A stretch of DNA of 11,338 nucleotides, taken from assembly GCA_014730235.1 (NCBI GenBank), contig WJIO01000006.1, positions 1 through 11,338 of the forward strand, read 5' to 3'. This DNA comes from Candidatus Poribacteria bacterium. GTDB taxonomy: Bacteria > Poribacteria > DTPJ01 > WJIO01. A program made the position numbers and the translations under genes. The notes under the pieces are model-generated. The model ran no database searches, had not been told where the DNA came from, and saw nothing but the letters and a program-made list of their open reading frames with translations. This document shows, piece by piece, positions 1 through 8,018 of the stretch (the first letter of the stretch is position 1; each line of letters starts with the position of its first letter).

Positions 1-604
1 CAACCAACTGCTCTTCTATGCTTTCCGGGATTTGGTCTCTTGAGGGAAGAACTCTAACAAGCACTTCCATTTTATCTTGATCAATATCCATCCATTCCGG
101 AGTTCCTCTTTGTTGAGCAGATTCCATTGCCTGGACTATCTTATCTACACCCTTGCTTTTTTCTTTTACTTTTATTACGTCGCCGTCTTTTACTTGATAA
201 GAGGGTATATTCACTTTTTTGTCGTTTACAGTAAAATGGTTGTGCAGAACCAACTGCCTCGCTTCTGGGCGAGAACTGGCAAGCCCTGAACGATAGACTA
301 TGTTATCCAATCTGCTTTCAAGGATGCGTAAAAGATTTTCACCAGTAACGCCTTTTTGTCGTTCGGCCATATAAAAATATCTTCTGAACTGCTTTTCAAA
401 AATACCGTAAATTCTTCGGATCTTCTGTTTTTCCCTCAAACGAATACCATAGTCTTTAAGTTTTTCTCTTGATTGACCATGTTGCCCCGGGGCGTAGCTT
501 CTACGTTCAAAGGCGCATTTAAAATAACATCTTTCACCTTTGAGAAAAAGTTTTTGACCCTCTCGGCGACAAAGTTTACAAACGGGACCTGTATACCTAG
601 CCAT
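1..604 (-). CDS. rpsD: 30S ribosomal protein S4 (3' end beyond the window)
   Basis: S4 nucleates 30S assembly by binding the 5' domain of 16S rRNA. The frame is open from the ATG at 604 to the left edge, about 201 residues; the family is usually about 205-210, so only the last few residues are cut off. Near the N-terminus four cysteines (C9, C12, C26, C30) form the zinc knuckle of the C+ type of S4. The middle part contains the S4 RNA-binding domain, with the family-typical stretches RLDNIVYR and SRPEARQLV. The start is set by an AGGAGGT ribosome site just upstream; another ATG at 608 is out of frame and stops at once. It follows rpsK as the last visible gene of the alpha-type cluster. In many bacteria S4 represses this operon; no S4 target can be recognised here. 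Confidence 0.97.
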   Translation of the reverse strand, partial: MARYTGPVCKLCRREGQKLFLKGERCYFKCAFERRSYAPGQHGQSREKLKDYGIRLREKQKIRRIYGIFEKQFRRYFYMAERQKGVTGENLLRILESRLDNIVYRSGLASSRPEARQLVLHNHFTVNDKKVNIPSYQVKDGDVIKVKEKSKGVDKIVQAMESAQQRGTPEWMDIDQDKMEVLVRVLPSRDQIPESIEEQLV

Positions 605-649
605 CCATACCTCCTGAACGAGTAGTCACCTCGGCAATTAATACCAGGA

Positions 650-1036
650 TTAAACTCTCCTGCGCTTGGGAGGTCGGCAACCGTTATGGGGGATGGGAGT
701 TACGTCCTTAATAACAGTGACCTCCAAACCTGTAGCTGTTAAAGCCCTGATTGCTGATTCTCTTCCCGGGCCCGGACCTTTAACCCGAACTTCTACACGC
801 TTCATACCATGTTCCATGGCCTTTTTTGCACAGTCTTCTGAAGTAAGCTGTGCGGCAAAAGGTGTCTGTTTACGGGAACCTGAAAAATTCATCGTTCCCG
901 CGCTGGACCATGCTATAGTATTACCGTCAACGTCAGTTATGGTAACTATAGTATTATTGAAAGTAGATTGTATATGTACTATACCCTGACTAACGTTCTT
1001 TCTTACTCTTCTTGCACGAGATCTTGACTTACCCAA
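650..1036 (-). CDS. rpsK: 30S ribosomal protein S11
   Basis: S11 is a platform protein of the 30S subunit that contacts 16S rRNA near the E site and the mRNA exit. The 128-residue product has the normal family length. It shows the conserved stretches [26 protein letters not shown] and the C-terminal [18 protein letters not shown]. Translation appears to start at TTG (1034-1036): the N-terminus [14 protein letters not shown] matches the family, and an AGGAG lies nine bases upstream. The gene lies 27 bases after rpsM and 45 bases before rpsD, in the usual rpsM-rpsK-rpsD order. Confidence 0.97.
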   Translation of the reverse strand: MGKSRSRARRVRKNVSQGIVHIQSTFNNTIVTITDVDGNTIAWSSAGTMNFSGSRKQTPFAAQLTSEDCAKKAMEHGMKRVEVRVKGPGPGRESAIRALTATGLEVTVIKDVTPIPHNGCRPPKRRRV

Positions 1037-1063
1037 TTTGTTTAGCTCCTATCCCTCAGGTTA

Positions 1064-1468
1064 TCATCCACCCTTACGAGCTGTTTCTTTGGCTTTTCGG
1101 CCAACTGCTATAGTTCTCTTGGCCTTGTAGCCTCCACGTCGGGTCCTGGCATTTGTGCTGGTTCGCTGACCCCTCACAGGAAGATTTCTTCTATGACGTA
1201 AACCGCGATAACTGCCAATATCCATCAATCGCTTTACATTCATTTGTAGTTCACGTCTCAGGTCTCCCTCTACACTGTGGTTATTTTCGACAATATTCCT
1301 GAGTCTTGTTACTTCATCCTCAGTCAGATCGTTGACCCTGGTTTTAGGAGCAACATCTGCCTGCTCTAATATTTCCTTTGATGTTGTCCAACCTATACCA
1401 TAAATACTGGTTAAACCTGCATCAATACGTCTCTCTCGAGGTAATTCAACTCCAGCTATTCTAGCCAT
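1064..1468 (-). CDS. rpsM: 30S ribosomal protein S13
   Basis: S13 sits in the head of the 30S subunit and makes intersubunit bridges with the 50S subunit; its tail reaches toward the P-site tRNA. The 134-residue product opens with [15 protein letters not shown] and has the helix-turn-helix region followed by [17 protein letters not shown] and TNARTRRG. The basic C-terminal tail (about residues 112-134, rich in Lys, Arg and Gly) is about ten residues longer than in typical 118-126 residue homologues. A conserved GIGRTR stretch reads GIGWTT here (residues 24-29). The ATG start has a strong AAGGAGGT ten bases upstream. The spacer after rpmJ is 39 bases. Confidence 0.97.
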   Translation of the reverse strand: MARIAGVELPRERRIDAGLTSIYGIGWTTSKEILEQADVAPKTRVNDLTEDEVTRLRNIVENNHSVEGDLRRELQMNVKRLMDIGSYRGLRHRRNLPVRGQRTSTNARTRRGGYKAKRTIAVGRKAKETARKGG

Positions 1469-1507
1469 AGGATTCTATACCTCCTTAAAATATCAAATCC
1501 ATTATAA

Positions 1508-1621
1508 TTATCCCTGACGCTGTTTGTGTCGGGGATTTTCACATATAATACGAACAATACCTTTTCGCTTTATTATCTTACATTTTTCACAACGTTTTTT
1601 TACGGATGATTGTACTTTCAT
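1508..1621 (-). CDS. rpmJ: 50S ribosomal protein L36, zinc type
   Basis: L36 is the smallest protein of the large subunit and binds 23S rRNA through a zinc ribbon. I translated this short frame directly: 37 residues, [20 protein letters not shown] followed by [17 protein letters not shown]. The zinc ligands C11, C14, C27 and H32 are all present (CCCH, the zinc-binding form). Length and both termini match the family. The ATG has a GGTGAG ribosome site about eight bases upstream. It lies between map and rpsM as in many bacteria. The infA gene that often comes just before it is absent; the 79-base spacer instead holds a palindromic repeat. Confidence 0.96.
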   Translation of the reverse strand: MKVQSSVKKRCEKCKIIKRKGIVRIICENPRHKQRQG

Positions 1622-1658
1622 GATCGTATCTCACCACTGTCTTTTATATTTAAATGTT

Positions 1659-1686
1659 CTGGATTCCTGCTTCCGCAGGAATGATG
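1659..1686. repeat. REP/dRS3-like palindromic repeat between map and rpmJ
   Basis: On the minus strand the core reads ATTCCTGC-GGAA-GCAGGAAT: a perfect 8-bp stem (1663-1670 with 1675-1682) closed by a GGAA loop of the GNRA type. The flanks (CATC before, CCAG after) match the common bacterial repeat family whose usual core is ATTCCCGC, four loop bases, GCGGGAAT. The neisserial dRS3 element (ATTCCC, eight bases, GGGAAT) belongs to the same pattern. In the transcript it forms a stable hairpin but has no U-run after it, so it is not a classical terminator. Only one copy is seen in this window. Confidence 0.7.
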
Positions 1687-1700
1687 TATATACAATGTAT

Positions 1701-2444
1701 CTAAAGTTTTGTCAAAACGTCAGGGCCCTCATCAAGTATCGCAACAGTATGTTCAAAATGAGCCGAAAGGCTTTTATCCCTGGTAACAGCAGTCCAGCCG
1801 TCATCCATTATATCGACTTCGTATTTCCCCATGTTGACCATGGGTTCTATAGCCAGAACCATTCCTTTTTTAAGTCTTACTCCACGATTAGGAACCCCGA
1901 AATTTGGTATCTGTGGTTCTTCCCACATATTTTTACCAATACCATGTCCTACAAAATCTCTTACAACAGAATAACCATGATCTTCCACATATTTCTGAAC
2001 AGCATGGGAAACATCACCCAGACGATTTCCGTCTACAGCTTCAGCAATTCCAGCATAAAGGGAATCTTCTGTTATTTCCATGAGAGATTTGGCTTCATCA
2101 GTTATCTCTCCTACAGGAAAAGTGGCTGCCATATCCCCATAATATCCATTAAATGAGGCCGTAATATCTATACTTACTATATCACCGGATTTAAGCTTAC
2201 GATCTCCGGGTACTCCATGAACAACTTCTTCATTGACGGATACGCATATGTTTCCTGGAAATCCCACCTCTGGCGGTGCGGGTTTACCATCATGTTTTAT
2301 AATTATTTCACAAGCCAGTTGATCCAGTTCCATTGTAGTAACGCCAGGATTTATTTTTTCCTTCAGGTTTTGAAGGATATCATAAACAATTCTGCCGCTT
2401 TTACGGATCAACTCAATTTCGGCTTTAGATTTTAGATGGATCAA
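1701..2444 (-). CDS. map: Type I methionine aminopeptidase
   Basis: This cytosolic metalloenzyme removes the N-terminal methionine from new proteins when the second residue is small. The 247-residue length is normal for a type I enzyme without an N-terminal extension. All expected catalytic and metal ligands can be placed: H76 (in VVHGVPG), D93, D104 (in YYGD), H167 (in GHGIG), E200 (in AIEPMV) and E231 (in FEHTV). Translation most likely starts at TTG (2442-2444), giving MIHLKSKAEIE, which matches the family. A nearby ATG at 2451 is out of frame and closes within nine codons. The ribosome site is weak, and a 7-bp inverted repeat ends on the first base of the start codon. It follows adk by 34 bases, the common secY-adk-map order. 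Confidence 0.95.
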   Translation of the reverse strand: MIHLKSKAEIELIRKSGRIVYDILQNLKEKINPGVTTMELDQLACEIIIKHDGKPAPPEVGFPGNICVSVNEEVVHGVPGDRKLKSGDIVSIDITASFNGYYGDMAATFPVGEITDEAKSLMEITEDSLYAGIAEAVDGNRLGDVSHAVQKYVEDHGYSVVRDFVGHGIGKNMWEEPQIPNFGVPNRGVRLKKGMVLAIEPMVNMGKYEVDIMDDGWTAVTRDKSLSAHFEHTVAILDEGPDVLTKL

Positions 2445-2475
2445 GTTTCATATCCGGATTAAAAGTTTTGAAACT
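2444..2475 (-). promoter_or_regulatory. Inverted repeat ending at the map start codon
   Basis: In the transcript AGUUUCA (2475 to 2469) can pair with UGAAACU (2450 to 2444), leaving an 18-base loop. The second arm ends on the first base of the TTG start of map, and the adk stop codon lies just upstream. If the stem forms it would cover the initiation site, which already lacks a clear ribosome site. Seven A/T-rich pairs with a long loop make only a weak structure, so a regulatory role is a guess. Confidence 0.3.
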
Positions 2476-2478
2476 CAG

Positions 2479-3120
2479 CTAGGAAAGTGCCTCGACAATA
2501 TCTTCATAGACTTCATCAATGGAGTTATCACCAGAAACTTCCACCATTTTACCTTTATCTTTATAGTAATCAATCAGCGGTGCGGTCTGTTCATTATAAA
2601 CATCAAGACGTTTTTTTACAGTTTCCGGTTTATCATCATCCCGCTGATATAGCTCCCCTCCGCACACGTCACAAACACCCTCCTCTTTAGGAGGTGAATA
2701 AACTACATGATAAACTTTTTGGCAATCGCGGCATGATCTTCTGCCAGAAAGTCTTTCAATTATAACCTCCGGGGAAGTTGCAATATTAACCACAGCATCT
2801 ATAGCGATACCCATATCATCAGTGATCTTATCCAGTGCTTCCGCTTGTTCTACCGTTCGGGGAAAACCATCAAGTATAAAGCCCTTTTTCACATCATCTT
2901 TGGTTAAACGGTCTTTTACAATTCCGATAACAACTTCATCCGGAACAAGCTTACCCTGATCCATGAAGGTTTTGGCCTTTTTGCCCATCTCTGTTTCATC
3001 TTTGACAGCTTGACGAAGCATATCACCGGTGGAAATCTGAGGAATATTATATTTCTCTGCCAGTTTTTGGGCTTGGGTACCTTTTCCTGCACCAGGTCCA
3101 CCCAGGAGTATAAGTTTCAT
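2479..3120 (-). CDS. adk: Adenylate kinase with zinc LID
   Basis: Adenylate kinase interconverts ATP plus AMP with two ADP in the cytosol. The 213-residue product has the long form of the enzyme. The P-loop GGPGAGKGT is at residues 7-15, the AMP-binding region includes STGDMLR (30-36) and GFPRT (85-89), and the LID spans about 126-163. The LID carries four cysteines (C130, C133, C150, C153), the structural zinc site known from Gram-positive and several other lineages, and is followed by [13 protein letters not shown]. The ATG start has AAGGAG five to six bases upstream. It lies 80 bases after secY and before map, a conserved arrangement. Confidence 0.97.
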   Translation of the reverse strand: MKLILLGGPGAGKGTQAQKLAEKYNIPQISTGDMLRQAVKDETEMGKKAKTFMDQGKLVPDEVVIGIVKDRLTKDDVKKGFILDGFPRTVEQAEALDKITDDMGIAIDAVVNIATSPEVIIERLSGRRSCRDCQKVYHVVYSPPKEEGVCDVCGGELYQRDDDKPETVKKRLDVYNEQTAPLIDYYKDKGKMVEVSGDNSIDEVYEDIVEALS

Positions 3121-3200
3121 TTCAGCTCCTTTTACAATTTTATTATAATCTTAATAATTGTCTTGAATATTAAAGAGGCATAAGCCCACTTACACTTATT

Positions 3201-4535
3201 CTACCTTCGCCTGGATCTTAGCTTTCCACCCTTCAGGAAACCTTCGTAGTGACGCATTATAAGATGCGATTCTATCTGCTGCATAGTATCCAGACCAACA
3301 CCAACCACGATAAGCAGCGGCGTTCCACCGAAGCTAATAGGAACCCCCAGATGGCTTTGCAGTATATAAGGTAATAAAGCAACAGCAGCAAGGAAAAGCG
3401 CGCCCACAAGGGTAATCCTTGTCAATGCCCTGTCAATATATTCGGCAGTAGATTTACCTGGTCTTATTCCCGGAATAAAACCACCGTATTTCTTCATATT
3501 ATCAGCCAGGTCTACCGGGTTTGTAGTTACCGCAGTATAAAAATAGGTGAAAAATATAATCAGAACAGCATATAGTATATGGTAAAGGGGCCATCTGCCG
3601 AAATAACCTACAATATCCTGAACAATGCTGCTGGGGATCATCCTCCCCAGTGTCGTAGGAAAGGATATTATGGTAATAGCAAATATTACCGGAATAACAC
3701 CAGCCTGATTAACCCTCAGGGGAAGATGTGTTGTCTGACCGCCGTATACTTTTCTACCTACAACCCTTCTTGCATACTGAACAGGTATCTTCCTTGTACC
3801 CAGGGTTATAAATATAACACCCATTATAATCGCCACAACCACTACCAGGAATATCAAAAGCCTGGCAAGATCAAGCCTGTCTTCAGAAGTTGAAAAAAGG
3901 CTTCTGACCATATTGACAGCGCCGTTGGGAATTCTGGCCACTATGTTGGCAAATATTATTAGCGATATTCCATTTCCGATCCCTCGCTCTGTAATCTGTT
4001 CCCCAAGCCACATAACAAAAGTCGTACCAGCCATTAGTGTTATTACCGTAACGAAGGTAAAAGCAATGGGGTTAATATTTTGATGAATTACCTGAATATT
4101 TCCAACCCCCAGATAACCCGGATTTCTAAGGGCTGCGCTAATACCGATACCCTGGACAGCAGCAAGAACTACAGTTCCATATCGTGTATACTGTGTAATC
4201 TTTTTTTGACCAGTTGGGCCTTGCTTTGACAAACGTTCAAGATAAGGAATAACTACCGTTAAAAGCTGTAAAATAATTGACGCACTAATATAGGGCTGTA
4301 TACCTAAAGCAAATATAGTCATCTGACTAAAAGCTCTACCGGCAAAAAGATCGTAAAGCTGTAATATACCACCCTCTGTGGCTAAATCATCAAATAACTT
4401 GGATAGTTGTTCGTCATCTATACCAGGGATGGTTATGTGTGCGCCAACTCTAAGCACCAGCAGCAACAGAGCAGTAAAGATAATACGCTTTCTGAGATCA
4501 GGAATCTTAAATGCGTTTTGGAAAGCACTAAGCAC
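3201..4535 (-). CDS. secY: Protein translocase channel subunit SecY
   Basis: SecY is the pore of the SecYEG complex in the cytoplasmic membrane, passing or inserting proteins delivered by SecA or by the ribosome. The 444-residue product is of normal length and shows about ten hydrophobic segments. Recognisable stretches are MLSAFQNAFKIPDLRKRI at the N-terminus, FALGIQPYISASIILQL (segment 2, residues 75-91), GEQITERGIGNGISLIIFAN, the cytoplasmic loop PGIRPGKSTAEYI (residues 355-367) and RHYEGFLKGGKLRSRRR at the end. The start is GTG (4533-4535), with a G-rich ribosome site GGGGGT about seven bases upstream. It follows rplO by 52 bases, as in other spc operons. Confidence 0.98.
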   Translation of the reverse strand: MLSAFQNAFKIPDLRKRIIFTALLLLVLRVGAHITIPGIDDEQLSKLFDDLATEGGILQLYDLFAGRAFSQMTIFALGIQPYISASIILQLLTVVIPYLERLSKQGPTGQKKITQYTRYGTVVLAAVQGIGISAALRNPGYLGVGNIQVIHQNINPIAFTFVTVITLMAGTTFVMWLGEQITERGIGNGISLIIFANIVARIPNGAVNMVRSLFSTSEDRLDLARLLIFLVVVVAIIMGVIFITLGTRKIPVQYARRVVGRKVYGGQTTHLPLRVNQAGVIPVIFAITIISFPTTLGRMIPSSIVQDIVGYFGRWPLYHILYAVLIIFFTYFYTAVTTNPVDLADNMKKYGGFIPGIRPGKSTAEYIDRALTRITLVGALFLAAVALLPYILQSHLGVPISFGGTPLLIVVGVGLDTMQQIESHLIMRHYEGFLKGGKLRSRRR

Positions 4536-4587
4536 CTATGCACCCCCAATTAGTCGCTAAAATTTTTATTTGTTAAATAACACAAAA

Positions 4588-5028
4588 CTACAGAACAACA
4601 GCCTGACCGCCAGCGCTCTCGATTTTGGTTAAAGCAGATTTAGAAAAGTGATGAGCTTTTACTGTCAGATTTCTTTCAAGTTCCCCATCCCCGAGAATTC
4701 TGACTCCATCTTTCACCTTTTTTATAATACCCGTATCAACCAATAATTCCGGCGTAACTTCAGTACCATCTTCAAAGCTGTTTAGTTTTTTCACATTTAC
4801 AATGGCATATTGTTTTTTGAATACATTCTTAAAACCATATACCGGTAATCTCCGAACTAAAGGCATCTGACCACCCTCAAACCAAGGGCGTGATTTCCAA
4901 CCAGACCGGGAACGTTGGCCTTTATGGCCTTTACCCGATGTTTTTCCGCGCCCGGACCCAGAACCTCTGCCTAGACGCTTCTTGGATTTAGTAGAGCCTT
5001 CAGGCGGTTGTAATTCGTTTAATCTCAT
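4588..5028 (-). CDS. rplO: 50S ribosomal protein L15
   Basis: L15 is a late-assembling large-subunit protein that binds 23S rRNA. The 146-residue product has the long Gly/Arg/Lys-rich N-terminal extension of the family ([20 protein letters not shown], residues 19-38), then [17 protein letters not shown]. The globular part ends with [18 protein letters not shown]. The ATG has AGGAG seven bases upstream. In most spc operons rpmD (L30) lies directly before rplO. Here only 53 bases separate it from rpsE, far too few for L30. Confidence 0.97.
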   Translation of the reverse strand: MRLNELQPPEGSTKSKKRLGRGSGSGRGKTSGKGHKGQRSRSGWKSRPWFEGGQMPLVRRLPVYGFKNVFKKQYAIVNVKKLNSFEDGTEVTPELLVDTGIIKKVKDGVRILGDGELERNLTVKAHHFSKSALTKIESAGGQAVVL

Positions 5029-5081
5029 TTCTAAACTCCTGGCTCAACAATAGTCTATCATATTTATAATATAAAGAACAC

Positions 5082-5594
5082 CTATGCCCATCTGCTGAGA
5101 ATCTCTTCGGGAGTTTTATCGCGCATTTGTGCTACTTCTTTAACGCTGCGCAGTCGTTTTAAACCGTCTATTGTAGCGTTGGAGACGTTAAGAGCGTTAT
5201 TGTTACCAAGGGACTTGCTTAATACATCCTTTACTCCGGCAACGTCAAGTATAGCTCTCACAGCCCCGCCAGCGATAACCCCTGTACCAGGGGATGCGGG
5301 TTTTAACAATACTCTACTTGCTCTATAGCAACCTAATACTTCGTGAGTTATAGTAGAGTTGGCAAGCGGTATCTGGATAAGCTTTTTCTGTGCATCCTGG
5401 ATACCTTTTCGGATTGCTTCTGAAGGTTCATTAGCTTTTCCAAAACCAAGACCAACTATTCCCTGGCCATTTCCCACAACTACCAGCGCATTCCAACTAC
5501 GAGTTCGTCCACCCTTTCTCACACGGGCTACCGGTGTTATTCTTATTACTCTTTCCTCGAGTTCCAGTTCAGCGGGATTGATTCTTTTTCTCAA
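5082..5594 (-). CDS. rpsE: 30S ribosomal protein S5
   Basis: S5 lies at the mRNA entry region of the 30S subunit near S3 and S4 and affects decoding accuracy. The 170-residue product begins MRKRINPAELELEERV and has the double-stranded-RNA-binding-like N-domain with RKGGRTRSWNALVVVG (about residues 26-41). The C-terminal domain contains LLKPASPGTGVIAGGAVRA. Initiation is at TTG (5592-5594), with GAGGGGG five bases upstream. An ATG at 5610 is out of frame. The loop around KGG is the region altered in spectinomycin-resistant mutants of other bacteria; the KGGR core is intact. It follows rplR by 62 bases. Confidence 0.97.
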   Translation of the reverse strand: MRKRINPAELELEERVIRITPVARVRKGGRTRSWNALVVVGNGQGIVGLGFGKANEPSEAIRKGIQDAQKKLIQIPLANSTITHEVLGCYRASRVLLKPASPGTGVIAGGAVRAILDVAGVKDVLSKSLGNNNALNVSNATIDGLKRLRSVKEVAQMRDKTPEEILSRWA

Positions 5595-5656
5595 GAATGC
5601 CCCCTCTCATATTTCTGTAAACAATTATATTCTGTATTTAACCCCATAGGTAAATA

Positions 5657-6025
5657 TCAGAATCTTAAACCAGCTTCTCTGGCTGCATCAGCCAAGGCCT
5701 TTACTTTACCATGATAACGGTAACCGCTTCGGTCAAATACTACCGCTTCAATACCTTTATCAAGAGCTGCCTTGCCTATTGCTTTACCTACTATTTTTGC
5801 TGTCTCAATATTATTACCGTCACTAAGTTCGCCCTGAACATCCGGTGAAAGTGTTGACCGGGTGACTAACGTAGTGCCATTCTCATCGTTAATAACCTGA
5901 GCGTATATATGCTTAATGCTCTTATAAATGCACAGTCTAGGACGTTCACTTGTGCCGGACAGTTTTTTCTTAACCCGTCTATGTCGTTTAATTCGAGCTG
6001 TTTTTTTATCTGTTTTCGGACTCAA
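5657..6025 (-). CDS. rplR: 50S ribosomal protein L18
   Basis: L18 binds 5S rRNA and, with L5, carries it into the central protuberance of the large subunit. The 122-residue product has the basic N-terminal arm ([17 protein letters not shown]), the core [20 protein letters not shown], and the C-terminal stretches [19 protein letters not shown] and AREAGLRF. Initiation is at TTG (6023-6025) with GGAG seven bases upstream; an ATG at 6038 is out of frame. It lies 29 bases after rplF. Confidence 0.97.
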   Translation of the reverse strand: MSPKTDKKTARIKRHRRVKKKLSGTSERPRLCIYKSIKHIYAQVINDENGTTLVTRSTLSPDVQGELSDGNNIETAKIVGKAIGKAALDKGIEAVVFDRSGYRYHGKVKALADAAREAGLRF

Positions 6026-6054
6026 TTTCCTGCTCCATTCCTGAAGGAAAAATA

Positions 6055-6621
6055 TTATAATAATCCTGCGGCTTTTCCAGCTTTTCGTATAATATGTTCT
6101 CCCAGATACTTGATTCCCTTACCTTTATAAGGTTCAGGAGGCTGAAAATCCCTTATATTAGCAGCTACCTGACCTAATAGCTGTTTATCTATACCACTTA
6201 AAACAACGGGAATTTCCGGTTGATTTTGAACCGTTTCAGCTCTTTCTATTGTTACATCTATTCCTTCCGGCACTTTATAAATTATTGGATGAGAATAGTT
6301 CAACTGTAAAGTCAGAGTGCCGTTTTCATATTGAGCCCTGTATCCCAGACCTGCTATCCTCAGAGTCTTTGTAAAACCTTCGGTAACACCTGTTACCATA
6401 TTCGAAATCAAAGAACGAGTTAAGCCATGTAAAGCCCTTATTCTTTTATTATCGGAGGGACGTTCCACCAAAACCTTACCATCATCCAAACTGACTTCTA
6501 TTGGATATGGTATTTTCTGTGAAAGCTTTCCTTTAGGCCCCTCAACGATACACTCGTCATCCTCTATTGAGACTTTTACTTTGTCTGGCAAAACTACAGG
6601 TTTTTTACCAATTCTGGACAT
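6055..6621 (-). CDS. rplF: 50S ribosomal protein L6
   Basis: L6 binds 23S rRNA near the sarcin-ricin loop and the factor-binding site. The 188-residue product is a few residues longer than the usual 175-180. It shows MSRIGKKPV at the start, VEGPKGKLS in the first fold repeat, GLGYRA (residues 91-96) between the two homologous halves, and [15 protein letters not shown] (161-175) near the end. The ATG has GAGGTG about seven bases upstream. The 107-base AT-rich spacer from rpsH is long for this cluster; it holds only a weak 6-bp inverted repeat (6664-6669 with 6684-6689) and a repeated ATTTGAT. Confidence 0.97.
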   Translation of the reverse strand: MSRIGKKPVVLPDKVKVSIEDDECIVEGPKGKLSQKIPYPIEVSLDDGKVLVERPSDNKRIRALHGLTRSLISNMVTGVTEGFTKTLRIAGLGYRAQYENGTLTLQLNYSHPIIYKVPEGIDVTIERAETVQNQPEIPVVLSGIDKQLLGQVAANIRDFQPPEPYKGKGIKYLGEHIIRKAGKAAGLL

Positions 6622-6728
6622 TTTTTACACCTCATGCTGGACCATTGATAACATGTCTTTAAAGATGAACAAAACAAATAATATTCATCATCAAATACAA
6701 ATATCAAATCCAATACCAGAGACCAATA

Positions 6729-7127
6729 TTACCAGACGTAACATAATACTTCACCGCCAATGCCCTTTTGTTTGCATTGCGCAGCGGTTAATATACCTTC
6801 GGAAGTCGAAATAATTGCCAGACCAAGACCGTTTCGCACCCTGGGTAGTTCCGACTTGCCTGTATATACCCTACGTCCTGGTTTGCTTATACGTTTTAGT
6901 CCTGATATTACACTATTTTTATCTCTGGTATATTTAAGATCCAGGCGTATTTTATTTTGTTTTTGGTCTTCTATTAATCTATATTTTCTGACATAGCCTT
7001 CTTCAAAAAGAATCCGGGCTATATCTTCCTTCAAGCGGGATGCCGGAATATCCACTCTTTCATGTCTAGCTATATGAGCGTTTCTGATCCTTGTCAGCAT
7101 ATCCGCTATTGGGTCAGTCATTGACAT
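6729..7127 (-). CDS. rpsH: 30S ribosomal protein S8
   Basis: S8 binds helix 21 of 16S rRNA and organises the central domain; in E. coli it also represses the spc operon by binding its mRNA. The 132-residue product starts [18 protein letters not shown] and has [11 protein letters not shown] (78-88) and [14 protein letters not shown] (101-114), then GGEVLCYVW at the end. Two ATG codons lie two codons apart; the upstream one (7125-7127) is chosen because GGGAG lies nine bases before it. The 107-base spacer from rpsN contains two mutually exclusive hairpins that could mask this ribosome site. Confidence 0.97.
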   Translation of the reverse strand: MSMTDPIADMLTRIRNAHIARHERVDIPASRLKEDIARILFEEGYVRKYRLIEDQKQNKIRLDLKYTRDKNSVISGLKRISKPGRRVYTGKSELPRVRNGLGLAIISTSEGILTAAQCKQKGIGGEVLCYVW

Positions 7128-7131
7128 ATTA

Positions 7132-7161
7132 GTATGCTCCCATGTAGGGACAAAAGTCCTA
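7132..7161 (-). promoter_or_regulatory. Alternative hairpins at the rpsH ribosome site
   Basis: In the transcript UAGGAC (7161 to 7156), a UUUU loop and GUCCCUA (7151 to 7145) can form a bulged stem. The UCCC of that stem can instead pair with the GGGA of the rpsH ribosome site (loop UACAU), hiding it. The two folds exclude each other, the arrangement expected of a translational switch. Both stems are short, so this is a candidate only. Confidence 0.3.
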
Positions 7162-7234
7162 TGCTTAAATGCACACTTATTATGAAATATTTAAAAATTA
7201 AACTATTTGATCACGAACTACTGTTAATCAAATT

Positions 7235-7420
7235 TTACCAACTGGCTTTTTTCACGCCAGGTATTTTACCCGCCCGGGCAAGCGTCCTGAAGCATATCCT
7301 GCACATGTCAAACTTACGCAGATAAGCTCTGGACCTGCCGCAGAGAGGGCATCGGTTATATTTTCTTACTTTGAATTTAGGCTCTTTTTTAGCCTTTATT
7401 CGTATAGCTTTTGTAGCCAA
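7235..7420 (-). CDS. rpsN: 30S ribosomal protein S14, zinc type (type Z)
   Basis: S14 is a head protein of the 30S subunit, next to S3, S10 and S19. The 61-residue length and four cysteines (C24, C27, C40, C43) identify the short zinc-binding form; the zinc-free form is about 90-100 residues. The C-terminus [18 protein letters not shown] is typical. Initiation is at TTG (7418-7420), with GAGGTG eight bases upstream and no in-frame ATG nearby. It lies 13 bases after rplE. The spacer to rpsH is 107 bases. Confidence 0.97.
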   Translation of the reverse strand: MATKAIRIKAKKEPKFKVRKYNRCPLCGRSRAYLRKFDMCRICFRTLARAGKIPGVKKASW

Positions 7421-7433
7421 GGTTATTGCACCT

Positions 7434-7979
7434 CTATCCTTCTTGTCTAAAAGGCATTCCCATTAGTCTCAAAAATTCTCTAGCTTCTTCATCAGTCTCT
7501 GCGCTGGTGACAATATTAACATTCATTCCGCGAATTTCACTGACTTTGTCGTATTCGATTTCTGGGAATATGACCTGTTCTTCAAGACCCAGGGAATAAT
7601 TCCCATACCCGTCAAAAGATCTGACCGGAACACCACGAAAGTCTCTGATACGCGGTAAAGCGACATTCACCAGGCGATTCATAAATTCATACATCCTATC
7701 CCTGCGCAAAGTAACCTTGCATCCAATAGGCATGCCTGCCCTTATTTTAAAGGCGGCAACGGATTTCTTTGCGTGGGTAATAGCCGCCCTTTGGCCGGTT
7801 ATTAAGGATAATTCAGCTACTGCATTATCCAGAAGCTTTGGGTTCTGGATAGATGCTCCTACACCCATATTTACGGAGATCTTTTCCAGCTTTGGTATCT
7901 GCATAACACTGCTGTAATTAAACCTCTGCATCAAAGCCGGAGCAACTTCATTTTTATAAAACTCTTGATACGGAGTCAT
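7434..7979 (-). CDS. rplE: 50S ribosomal protein L5
   Basis: L5 binds 5S rRNA and contacts the P-site tRNA in the central protuberance. The 181-residue product has the family stretches [62 protein letters not shown] and ends at MGMPFRQEG. The frame stays open upstream to 8057, but the ATG at 7979 is preferred: it is preceded by GGGAAAGAAG and gives the normal N-terminus and length ([19 protein letters not shown] after Met). The in-frame ATG at 7997 has no ribosome site, and the codons before it are atypical. The 81-base spacer from rplX contains two small hairpins. Confidence 0.96.
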   Translation of the reverse strand: MTPYQEFYKNEVAPALMQRFNYSSVMQIPKLEKISVNMGVGASIQNPKLLDNAVAELSLITGQRAAITHAKKSVAAFKIRAGMPIGCKVTLRRDRMYEFMNRLVNVALPRIRDFRGVPVRSFDGYGNYSLGLEEQVIFPEIEYDKVSEIRGMNVNIVTSAETDEEAREFLRLMGMPFRQEG

Positions 7980-8018
7980 TTCTTCTTTCCCATACATTAA
8001 TAGCAGAAGCAAAATAAT

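Noticed and set aside
77-289. Plus-strand 70-codon frame opposite rpsD
   Set aside because: It is antisense to conserved S4 codons and its product has no recognisable features.
1470-1500. GGATT/AATCC stem enclosing the rpsM ribosome site
   Set aside because: Only five pairs with a 21-base loop; too weak to claim as an alpha-operon regulatory structure.
1663-1682. Intrinsic terminator after map
   Set aside because: The stem is strong but there is no U-run on either side, and rpmJ-rpsM-rpsK-rpsD continue on the same strand.
1524-2156. Plus-strand frame of 210 codons across rpmJ and map
   Set aside because: It lies opposite two well-supported genes and its product resembles no known protein. 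Part of it reads through the palindromic repeat.
3142-3147. TATAAT box in the secY-adk spacer as a promoter for adk
   Set aside because: No acceptable -35 box is found at 16-18 bases, and the spacer is AT-rich enough for this hexamer to occur by chance.
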